Shown here piece by piece: positions 1-5,629 of a stretch of DNA of 50,567 nucleotides (the first letter of the stretch is position 1; each line of letters opens with the position of its first letter). Origin of the DNA: a virus; the IMG/VR virus record IMGVR_UViG_3300006790_000025, positions 1-50,567 of that record; one strand, given 5' to 3'. A model generated the notes under the pieces. It made no database searches. It was not told the origin of the DNA and was given only the letters and a program-made list of their open reading frames with translations. A program made the translations under genes and the position numbers.

Positions 1-63
1 AGCACGATTCAGAACGCCAATGAAGTAGGCGTAGTGAAAATCAACATGAACGTTGTCAAGTAA
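1..63 (+). CDS. C-terminal end of an unidentified protein (cut by window edge)
   Basis: Frame 1 is open from the first base through 20 codons to a TAA at 61-63. The visible tail contains NANEVGVVKINMNVVK. A stem-loop begins ten bases after the stop, as expected at a gene end. Nothing in so short a tail identifies the protein, and the start lies outside the window. Confidence 0.5.
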   Translation, partial: STIQNANEVGVVKINMNVVK

Positions 64-72
64 ATAAAGGCC

Positions 73-101
73 GGGGATCAGATTTAATCAGTCTGATCCC
101 C
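73..101 (+). terminator. Perfect 10-bp stem-loop after the left-edge gene
   Basis: GGGGATCAGA (73-82) pairs with TCTGATCCCC (92-101) around a 9-nt loop. No uninterrupted T-run follows, so it may be an inefficient terminator or a transcript-stabilising hairpin rather than a classical intrinsic terminator. Confidence 0.55.
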
Positions 102-152
102 ATTCGCCTTGACTATTTTATTCCCCCGTGTCGGCATCTACTATAAATAAAA

Positions 153-200
153 TCTTCTGCTGCTGCTTTCGTCGGTTCTTCTGCTGCTGCTTTCGTCGGT
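153..200 (+). repeat. 24-bp perfect tandem repeat, two copies
   Basis: The unit at 153-176 is repeated exactly at 177-200. It contains CTGCTGCTGC followed by TTTCGTCGGT, and part of the end (GTCGGTT) recurs at 202-208. It lies in the non-coding gap between the left-edge gene and the next promoter. Two copies without a spacer rule out a CRISPR array. Function unknown. Confidence 0.85.
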
Positions 201-244
201 TGTCGGTTCGTGTGTGTGCGTACATTGCACTATAAAAAAATAAG

Positions 245-272
245 TAGACTCTTCTCTTCATTGTGCTACTAT
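245..272 (+). promoter_or_regulatory. Sigma70-like promoter with extended -10
   Basis: TAGACT (245-250) and TACTAT (267-272) are 16 bp apart, and the -10 is preceded by TGC, an extended -10 element. It sits about 30 bp upstream of the 305-517 gene. The match is moderate (4/6 at -35), and the call rests on position and the extended -10. Confidence 0.45.
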
Positions 273-304
273 TGAGGTCCAATCAATTGAGCTAGGAGAA
301 AGAC

Positions 305-517
305 ATGATGTTGTTGACCGGATATAAATCTAAAAAAGAACTGAAGGAAAACATTGGGAAACCTTTGTCCTATCAGGAGACTTCAATATTCGGAAACGAA
401 TATGACGGAAACGGAACGTTCGTTGCGGCCCATCGCCCATTGATCACGAAGCTTCCGGGCAGAGAGTTCTTTGCTGAAGTCACGATGAAGAATCATCTCA
501 TTGATAAAGTCAAATAG
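305..517 (+). CDS. Small conserved phage protein of unknown function (70 aa)
   Basis: The ATG at 305 follows AGGAG at 294-298. The product starts MMLLTGYKSKKELKENIGKP and contains YQETSIFG, a pattern I associate with a small protein found in many marine phage genomes. It is soluble, without signal peptide or membrane segment. It forms a single-gene unit, with a promoter-like sequence upstream and an intrinsic terminator downstream. No function can be inferred. Confidence 0.8.
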   Translation: MMLLTGYKSKKELKENIGKPLSYQETSIFGNEYDGNGTFVAAHRPLITKLPGREFFAEVTMKNHLIDKVK

Positions 518-527
518 CAGGAAAGGA

Positions 528-567
528 ACGGGAGCGGGACGGAAACGTCCCGTGTTCCCGTGTTTTT
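528..567 (+). terminator. Intrinsic terminator
   Basis: An inner stem (534-540 with 547-553, one G-T pair) is stacked on an outer stem ACGGGA/TCCCGT (528-533 with 556-561). A T5 run follows at 563-567. It ends the single-gene unit at 305-517. Confidence 0.75.
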
Positions 568-628
568 GTCGCCTGTTCTTGCTGTCACAAACAAGGACGT
601 GTCGGCATCTTACAAAATAAAAAGAAAG

Positions 629-658
629 AAAAAAAAGAGAGGAGCCGAAGCCCCTCCC
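629..658 (-). terminator. Intrinsic terminator with UUCG tetraloop (minus strand)
   Basis: On the minus strand GGGAGGGGC-TTCG-GCTCCTCTC forms a 9-bp stem with two G-U pairs and a C(UUCG)G tetraloop, followed by eight T (629-636 as A on plus). It ends the leftward transcript of the two small genes at 666-1176 and faces the plus-strand terminator at 528-567. Confidence 0.85.
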
Positions 659-665
659 CAGTTTC

Positions 666-851
666 TTACCATCGCTGTTTGAAATGTTTGAACAGGCACC
701 ATTGATATCCCGCAATCACCGAAGCAACTCCGATGAAGCAGACACCCGCCCACATTAGAAAGTAGGACGGTCCCACGTCTCCTGCAATGAAGATCAATGC
801 AGAGAGAATTGTGAAGAACCCAACAAACATGAATGAAAAACCAATGAACAT
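666..851 (-). CDS. Small two-TM membrane protein (61 aa)
   Basis: The start follows a good AGGAGA ribosome site. The product is almost entirely hydrophobic, with predicted membrane helices at about residues 2-24 and 30-48 and a basic C-terminus ending KHFKQRW. It is transcribed leftward after the 901-1176 gene and lies between two near-identical UUCG hairpins. No family is recognised. Its size and topology would fit a small inner-membrane effector or a holin-like protein, but nothing specific supports that. Confidence 0.7.
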   Translation of the reverse strand: MFIGFSFMFVGFFTILSALIFIAGDVGPSYFLMWAGVCFIGVASVIAGYQWCLFKHFKQRW

Positions 852-871
852 TTCTTTCTCCTAAAGAAGAG

Positions 872-893
872 GGGAGGAGCCGAAGCCCCTCCC
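872..893 (-). ncRNA. UUCG-tetraloop hairpin between two minus-strand genes
   Basis: GGGAGGGGC-TTCG-GCTCCTCCC on the minus strand is nearly the same stem as the terminator at 629-658 but lacks a long T-run. It sits between the stop of the 901-1176 gene and the ribosome site of the 666-851 gene. It could be a leaky terminator, a processing site or a 3'-end stabiliser; it is recorded here as a structured RNA element. Confidence 0.6.
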
Positions 894-900
894 GTTTTAG

Positions 901-1176
901 TTAAACTTGAATGTCGATCTCGACATGTGCATCGTCGATTATGGCTTTCACTTTTTCGTAAAGATCATAATCTTTGATATACTCTTCAGCCTTAACGCTG
1001 TCGAGTATCTCTTCTTTGAACTCTTCGCTTGACCACATTACGGCCTCACGAAGATCGTTTTCCAAAACTTGAAAACGTTGATCAACGATGCTTTCGATGA
1101 TCGCCTCCATTTGAGCGAAGAACTCTTCCTTCGCCTCGTTCTCAAATGACTTATTCAAGTATATCTGCTTCTTCAT
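901..1176 (-). CDS. Acidic helical protein of unknown function (91 aa)
   Basis: I place the start at the ATG at 1176 (MKKQIYLNKSFENEAKEE), eight bases after AAGGAG. An in-frame upstream ATG would have the ribosome site inside the coding region. The product is Glu/Asp-rich and probably all-helical (EEFFAQMEAIIESIVDQRF). No membrane segment or known domain is visible. It is the first gene of a leftward two-gene unit with 666-851. Confidence 0.75.
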   Translation of the reverse strand: MKKQIYLNKSFENEAKEEFFAQMEAIIESIVDQRFQVLENDLREAVMWSSEEFKEEILDSVKAEEYIKDYDLYEKVKAIIDDAHVEIDIQV

Positions 1177-1301
1177 TTGAGTTTCTCCTTCTTGCAAGTT
1201 AAAGAAACATCGAGACTTTGTCTTCTGGCTCTCTGCGGGGGAGGGTCTGGGGGCCGCTGCATTCCGCTATGTATGTTGCCGTGTGCGTCTCGACAAGACC
1301 T

Positions 1302-1329
1302 ATAGTACACAACCCCGAGAGGAAGTAAA
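1302..1329 (-). promoter_or_regulatory. Sigma70-like promoter for the leftward small genes
   Basis: On the minus strand TTTACT (1324-1329) and TACTAT (1302-1307) are 16 bp apart, the same -10 and spacing as the promoter at 245-272. It would give a leader of roughly 115 nt before the gene starting at 1176; the leader includes the inverted repeat 1210-1216/1287-1293. Confidence 0.45.
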
Positions 1330-1484
1330 GTAAAAAGATACGAGGAGGAGGGGGACCGGGGGCAGAAAAAAAGTACCAGCATTTTTTTATAGAGAAATAG
1401 AACAGCCGCAAATTTTCCAATTTTTCAAAATGGCCCCCTTGTTTTAAAAAGGGAACCCATATATGAACTTGCTTTGCACTGAGC

Positions 1485-1500
1485 GTTGCAAATCTGCAAC
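1485..1500. repeat. Operator-like inverted repeat
   Basis: GTTGCA and TGCAAC are perfect 6-bp arms around AATC. The size and spacing fit a dimeric regulator site, in the AT-rich part of the divergent region. No candidate repressor is visible in the window. Confidence 0.5.
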
Positions 1501-1561
1501 AGTTGTCTAAATTTAAAAAATATGTTACTTTAGCAAAAAGAGTTGCTACTGTCTGATTCAT

Positions 1562-1635
1562 ATAGATTCTATTTGAATCTATTTATTTATTATTATATTT
1601 TCTATATCTTATTCTACTGAATCTAACTGAATCTA
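1562..1635. repeat. TGAATCTA repeats just upstream of terS
   Basis: Four copies of the core GAATCTA occur here. An 8-bp inverted pair ATAGATTC/GAATCTAT lies at 1562-1569 and 1575-1582, and two head-to-tail copies of ACTGAATCTA at 1616-1625 and 1626-1635 end five bases before the terS ATG. The last two are spaced 10 bp, one DNA turn. They could be protein-binding sites (terminase or regulator). Confidence 0.75.
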
Positions 1636-1639
1636 TACT

Positions 1640-2371
1640 ATGACACAATCTCCTCCACACGTTATGTACGGAAAATGGTCTGAGAAAGAATTAAGAGATA
1701 AAATAAATATTTTGTCTTCTCAGCGAGGCAGTTCGTATGCGGGACGTGATCTCATTGAAATGAGAAGAGAATCTAAACGAAGAAGAGATGTACGTCTTGC
1801 TCAGAAGAAAGTTCGTGTATATAATAAAAAAATAAAAGATAATTCATTGTCTTCAGAGGAAAAGAAAATGCTCGATAGGCCCGAAAAGGGACGCAAGTTT
1901 AAAAAGGGAGAGTTTATTGCTGGTATGTCTCCGAAGCAGGAAAAGTTCTGTATGGAGTATATTGCTACTGGTGATCCTCTTGTTGCTTATAAAGCTGCTG
2001 GATATGCTCTTGGTGAAACTGATACGGTTAATAGACAAAGAGCCGCTCGTGTTCTTGCGACTGAAAAAATTAAAACAAGAATAGATACTCTTCGTGATGA
2101 GGCGATAGATCGCATGGCGTGGTCGGCTGATCATGTATTGAATCGCCTTGACGAAGTATATCAACATGCCTTAAATAACGGAGACTACACGAATGCAAAC
2201 AGAAGCATTGAAGCTGTAGCAAAACATCTAGGCATGTTTGTGGATCGTACTGAAAGTAAAATTAAAATGTCTTCTTTTTCAAATGAAACAGACAAAGATG
2301 CAGTTGAGAAGGATATAGCCAAATTAGCAGAGATAGCTGGATTAAAAGTTATTTCAGGCGGCAAAGAGTAA
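1640..2371 (+). CDS. terS: Terminase small subunit (TerS)
   Basis: The protein is 243 aa. The core from about residue 95 (MSPKQEKFCMEYIATGDP, then AYKAAGY and a KTRIDTLRDE helix) matches the Terminase_2-type DNA-binding domain, in which a helix-turn-helix recognises packaging DNA and recruits TerL. The first 95 residues are highly basic (KRRRDVR, KKVRVYNKK) and probably add DNA contacts. The C-terminal 60 residues look like an oligomerisation/TerL-binding tail. It lies two genes upstream of TerL, the standard order. No Shine-Dalgarno precedes the ATG at 1640; ATG 1664 is an alternative. The upstream GAATCTA repeats may be its binding site (inference). Confidence 0.85.
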   Translation: MTQSPPHVMYGKWSEKELRDKINILSSQRGSSYAGRDLIEMRRESKRRRDVRLAQKKVRVYNKKIKDNSLSSEEKKMLDRPEKGRKFKKGEFIAGMSPKQEKFCMEYIATGDPLVAYKAAGYALGETDTVNRQRAARVLATEKIKTRIDTLRDEAIDRMAWSADHVLNRLDEVYQHALNNGDYTNANRSIEAVAKHLGMFVDRTESKIKMSSFSNETDKDAVEKDIAKLAEIAGLKVISGGKE

Positions 2372-2379
2372 CTTTTAAT

Positions 2380-2712
2380 ATGAACTCCGAAGAGTTTATC
2401 GAATTTATAAAGATTAATCCGTATGATGAAAATAATCCATATGATACGAGTACTTTTCAAGCAAGGCTTCCGTACTCACCCGGAGAACATTCTGTTGGAA
2501 CATACGGCTACAGGCAGTGTCTGGACCGCGTACAGTATATGATAGAGATATGGCATAGTCAGATATGCTGCCATCCTTCTTTTAAAAATCCTGATAATGA
2601 CATGGATGATATTCGTGGCAAAGCGGCACGAGTAGCCATTGATCTCTTTGATCTGTTTGCTTCGCTCGATGAAAAGCATTACAGCGAAAGATATAATCAA
2701 CAAGTGCAGTGA
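2380..2712 (+). CDS. Hypothetical protein between TerS and TerL (110 aa)
   Basis: It starts eight bases after terS and its TGA (2710-2712) overlaps the TerL start region, so it is translated with the terminase genes. It has a proline/tyrosine-rich N-terminal half (NPYDENNPYDTSTF) and a helical C-terminal half (RGKAARVAIDLFDLFASLDE). I do not recognise the family. The position suggests a packaging or regulatory accessory role. Confidence 0.7.
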   Translation: MNSEEFIEFIKINPYDENNPYDTSTFQARLPYSPGEHSVGTYGYRQCLDRVQYMIEIWHSQICCHPSFKNPDNDMDDIRGKAARVAIDLFDLFASLDEKHYSERYNQQVQ

Positions 2713-2714
2713 AT

Positions 2715-4286
2715 ATGACTGAAACTCAGGCAACGTCTGATCAGCTAAAAGCACGAGACGCAATGTTTGAGCTAGTGGTTGGTAATGCTCACAATGACTT
2801 TCTCACCTTTGTAAGACTTGTTGCACCACAGCTTATTGCTGACTTCAAAATGGGTCGGCATATAGAAGTAATCAGCAACAAGCTACAACAAGTAGAAGAA
2901 GGAGCCATTAAGAGGCTGATGGTCTTTCTTCCTCCTCGTTCCAGTAAATCTGTTATATGTTCTAAGTTGTTTCCTGCTTGGTACATAGGAAGACACTCCA
3001 ATCATGAAATTCTTTCTGTTTCTCACTCTGACCAACTTGCCAGTGATTTTGGGCGTAGTGTTAGGGATGTCGTTAATAGTGATATCTTTAAATTAATTTT
3101 TCCTGACGTATCGCTTCGTTCTGATGTACGTGCTGCTGGTAAGTGGCAGACAAATTCAAATGGTGTGTATGTAGCTGCAGGTGTAAAGACACAGATTGCT
3201 GGACGTGGCGCACATGTTGCACTGCTTGATGACGTGATGTCAGAAGAAGATGCATTCAGTGAAGCAGGACGCAGATATATTAAAGAGTGGTATCCGGCAG
3301 GACTACGCACTCGTTTAATGCCAAATGGTTCAATTGTTATCATTAATACCAGATATCATGAAGATGATATATGTGGATGGCTACTTGCCGCTGAACAGCA
3401 AGCAGACTCGAATGAATCAAATCTTGACCCTTGGGAAGTCATTAAGATTCCAGCTTGGCTTGATGAGGAGGCATCTAGAATATTAAATTTGCCCGTAGGC
3501 TCTTCATACTTTCCAGAGTGGAAACCAAATAATATTCTCAAAGCGGATGAGATGGAGATAAAGCGGCACAACGGCTCTCGTTATTGGGAATCTTTATATA
3601 TGCAGAATCCGGTTCCAGCGGAGGGTGGCATTATGAAGAGAGAGTGGTTTAAAAGCTGGAATGAAGAAACACCGCCGAATTGTGATTTTATCGTACAAAC
3701 ATTTGACACAGCCTTTTCTACAAAGACAACAGCAGACTATTCTGTGATGCAGACATGGGGCATCTTTGAAGTATTGGAGACAGATAGTCGCGGCGTAGAG
3801 ATGTGGGTTCCAAATATTATACTGTTAGGAAATGTGCGAGATCGATTTGAATATCCAGAACTACGTTCTCGTGCTCAAGATGAATATGATAAACATCAAC
3901 CAGATGTTATCATGATAGAAAAGAAAGCAAGTGGTCAGTCCTTAATTCAAGATTTAAGAAGGGCTGGACTGCCTGTATTGGAATATACACCAGATCGTGA
4001 TAAAGTAAGTAGAGCAAATGCAATCACTCCTTTTCTAGAAGCGGGACGTGTTTGGCTTCCGTTAATGAAAGATTGGTCTATGACTTTACTAGAGGAAGCA
4101 TCTAGTTTTCCTCATGCTCGACACGATGATCAGGTAGATGCAATGGTTATGGCTGTTCTCTACATGAGAGACAGTTGGAAGGTTGAACATCCTAACGATC
4201 CTAACTTTGATGAGGATGAAGACACATATCAGTCCCCTCGAAAAGGTTATTGGAACTTTGCATCAAATAACTCTTCATATGTTTAA
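2715..4286 (+). CDS. terL: Terminase large subunit (TerL), packaging ATPase-nuclease
   Basis: The protein is about 523 aa, a usual TerL length. Numbering from the GTG at 2709, the ATPase domain has a Walker A variant PPRSSKS (75-81) and Walker B ALLDD (about 170-174). The RNase H-like nuclease domain shows FDTAF (about 334), IEKKASGQ (about 403) and the metal-binding HDDQVDA (about 472). The layout matches the psiM2-type large terminase family (TIGR01630, from memory). It translocates DNA into the prohead through the portal and cuts concatemers. The start is ATG 2715 or GTG 2709; the latter overlaps the previous stop by four bases and neither has a clear ribosome site. Confidence 0.95.
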   Translation: MTETQATSDQLKARDAMFELVVGNAHNDFLTFVRLVAPQLIADFKMGRHIEVISNKLQQVEEGAIKRLMVFLPPRSSKSVICSKLFPAWYIGRHSNHEILSVSHSDQLASDFGRSVRDVVNSDIFKLIFPDVSLRSDVRAAGKWQTNSNGVYVAAGVKTQIAGRGAHVALLDDVMSEEDAFSEAGRRYIKEWYPAGLRTRLMPNGSIVIINTRYHEDDICGWLLAAEQQADSNESNLDPWEVIKIPAWLDEEASRILNLPVGSSYFPEWKPNNILKADEMEIKRHNGSRYWESLYMQNPVPAEGGIMKREWFKSWNEETPPNCDFIVQTFDTAFSTKTTADYSVMQTWGIFEVLETDSRGVEMWVPNIILLGNVRDRFEYPELRSRAQDEYDKHQPDVIMIEKKASGQSLIQDLRRAGLPVLEYTPDRDKVSRANAITPFLEAGRVWLPLMKDWSMTLLEEASSFPHARHDDQVDAMVMAVLYMRDSWKVEHPNDPNFDEDEDTYQSPRKGYWNFASNNSSYV

Positions 4287-4297
4287 GGAAATTTACA

Positions 4298-4489
4298 ATG
4301 GAAGAAGTAAAGAAAGAGTTAAAAGAAATTTCTCAACAGTTAAACAAAGCTTCTAAAATGCATAAGGGCCAAGCAAACCGAATAAAAAAAATTACCAAAA
4401 AGAAATATGCAGAAGGTGGTTCAGTACGTGGAGTTGGAGTTGCACAGCGTGGCTTTGGCAGAGCACCGTATAGTAACCAATTAATTTAA
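4298..4489 (+). CDS. Small basic Gly-motif protein, copy 1 (63 aa)
   Basis: It has a Lys-rich coiled-coil-like N-terminus (KKELKEISQQLNKASKM) and a C-terminal signature GGSVRGVGVAQRGFGRAPYS ending in NQLI. The same signature ends the next two genes and partly the fourth. It has no membrane segment or known domain. Its position between TerL and portal suggests a virion or assembly protein whose conserved tail binds a common partner (inference). Confidence 0.75.
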   Translation: MEEVKKELKEISQQLNKASKMHKGQANRIKKITKKKYAEGGSVRGVGVAQRGFGRAPYSNQLI

Positions 4490-4511
4490 TATTTCATAAG
4501 GCAAACTAGTT

Positions 4512-4901
4512 ATGGCACTCTCTAAACCATCTGATGAAGAAAAGTTAGATAGAAGTAAACCTATTTTAAAAAAGAAAAAAGACCCAGTACAATCTCTCAG
4601 AAGAAAAGTTGGAAAAAGGCATAGAGATTTAGCGAAGCCCATCTTAAATGAGGCGGACAAATTAGATTATAAAGATAGAAATAAAACAGAAAGAGTAATT
4701 CAGAAACTAAGATCGATCAATAAAGGAACAAAAAAAGATTTAGCTTTAATTGATGACTACGGTGTAGATGCTCCTAGATCACGGGGTTTCATGACTGACT
4801 ATGACAGACCTCAGAAAAAAGCCGGAGGCGGTAAGGTGCGTGGAGCAGGTGCTGCACTAGGCGGCTACGGTAGAGCAACTTACAGCGATGAATTGATTTA
4901 A
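4512..4901 (+). CDS. Small basic Gly-motif protein, copy 2 (129 aa)
   Basis: The body is Lys/Arg-rich (RRKVGKRHRDLAKPILNEAD) with helical character. The C-terminus GGGKVRGAGAALGGYGRATY followed by SDELI repeats the motif of the preceding protein. The bodies of the four neighbours differ while the tails are alike, so the tail looks like a shared docking peptide. Stop codon and downstream bases are included in a 16-bp tandem duplication (4895-4926). Confidence 0.75.
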   Translation: MALSKPSDEEKLDRSKPILKKKKDPVQSLRRKVGKRHRDLAKPILNEADKLDYKDRNKTERVIQKLRSINKGTKKDLALIDDYGVDAPRSRGFMTDYDRPQKKAGGGKVRGAGAALGGYGRATYSDELI

Positions 4902-4926
4902 AAATGTCAGGATTTAAAAATGTCAG
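4895..4926 (+). repeat. 16-bp tandem duplication across a stop/start junction
   Basis: GATTTAAAAATGTCAG occurs at 4895-4910 and again at 4911-4926. It carries the end of the upstream gene and the start of the downstream one, so an extra ATG at 4904 opens an 8-codon frame (MSGFKNVR) ending just inside the next gene. Confidence 0.9.
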
Positions 4927-5294
4927 ATAAAGATAAGAAGAGCAAAAAAAAGAAATTACTAGAACAACAAGAAGACTATGCTACTGCGAATGAAAGGTCT
5001 TTTTTTGGTAAATTTTCTCCTACGGCTCTTATACACAGAGGTCTTAGTAATCTTATGGCTGATGATGAAGATGATTTGAAAAGCATCAGAGCTAAAAGTA
5101 AGAAAAAAGATCGAGTTGATTTAGATACAGGTCTTCCCGGTATACCTGCTCCTTTTGCTGAATCCTTAGGAACATCAACTTTAAAACCATCAGATTATTT
5201 CGGTAAACGTGCGGGAGGTCGAATTAAAGCTCGTGGAGTAGGTGCAGCAAAACGTGGCTACGGTAAAGGACCGTATAGCGATAAACTAATTTAA
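4920..5294 (+). CDS. Small basic Gly-motif protein, copy 3 (124 aa)
   Basis: It starts KDKKSKKKKLLEQQEDYAT and has a central FFGKFSPTALIHRGLSNL. It ends with GGRIKARGVGAAKRGYGKGP then YSDKLI, the family tail. The start at 4920 is the second of two duplicated ATGs; the first leads to a very short frame. Function unknown; probably virion-associated by context. Confidence 0.75.
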   Translation: MSDKDKKSKKKKLLEQQEDYATANERSFFGKFSPTALIHRGLSNLMADDEDDLKSIRAKSKKKDRVDLDTGLPGIPAPFAESLGTSTLKPSDYFGKRAGGRIKARGVGAAKRGYGKGPYSDKLI

Positions 5295-5309
5295 ACAAGG
5301 ATACTTGAC

Positions 5310-5624
5310 ATGACGGCTATGAACAGGTCAAATACGAGTAAGCAAAATTACGGAAGTGGTAAAGTTGTGGGCTATTCAAAAGAAGAACGTAAGGATATGG
5401 ATGCTTTAATGAATAAAGTAAATCCAAGCTTTGCTGAAGACACGACAAGTGTTCCACCAGAGTTGAGTGCTGAATCTCAGTCTGTAAATAAATTAAAAGT
5501 AAAACCCGGACGTAAGCCAAAAAGAAAAGCTGGTGGTGGTTCTATGGGTTACAAACATGGTGGTTCTGTTTGTGGTCGTGCTACAGGACAAGGATACGGT
5601 AAAGCTCGTAAACCAAAAGGTTAG
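5310..5624 (+). CDS. Small basic Gly-motif protein, divergent copy 4 (104 aa)
   Basis: The C-terminus has two Gly-Gly segments (KAGGGSMGYKHGGSVCGR) and GQGYGKARKPKG, a variant of the tail in the three preceding proteins that lacks the final YSxxLI. The N-terminal 60 residues are polar and probably disordered. It ends six bases before the portal gene, so co-expression with the portal is likely. Confidence 0.7.
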   Translation: MTAMNRSNTSKQNYGSGKVVGYSKEERKDMDALMNKVNPSFAEDTTSVPPELSAESQSVNKLKVKPGRKPKRKAGGGSMGYKHGGSVCGRATGQGYGKARKPKG

Positions 5625-5629
5625 AAATT

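Larger units (their letters stand above)
1177..1639. other. Divergent non-coding region, candidate control, packaging or origin region
   Basis: This 463-bp gap separates leftward small genes from rightward late genes. The left half has G-runs on the plus strand (about 1227-1252 and 1340-1365), a leftward promoter and a 7-bp inverted repeat (1210-1216 with 1287-1293). The right half from 1500 is very AT-rich and holds an inverted repeat at 1485-1500 and the TGAATCTA repeats before terS. Reading frames here on the minus strand have no ribosome site and low-complexity products, so I call it non-coding. Position beside terS is where phages such as P22-like ones keep pac-related sequence, but that role is inference. 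Confidence 0.6.

Noticed and set aside
153-200. Possible CRISPR array
   Set aside because: Two adjacent copies with no spacers, and no cas genes in the window.
383-715. 110-codon minus-strand frame
   Set aside because: It overlaps the plus-strand 305-517 gene and runs through two terminators; no ribosome site.
1227-1252. G-quadruplex on the plus strand
   Set aside because: Only three runs of three or more G occur in this cluster; a canonical four-run quadruplex is not present, so only G-richness is reported.
1173-1561. Open frames of 69 and 120 codons on the minus strand of the divergent region
   Set aside because: They overlap each other and a promoter-like site, have no Shine-Dalgarno, and their products are low-complexity.
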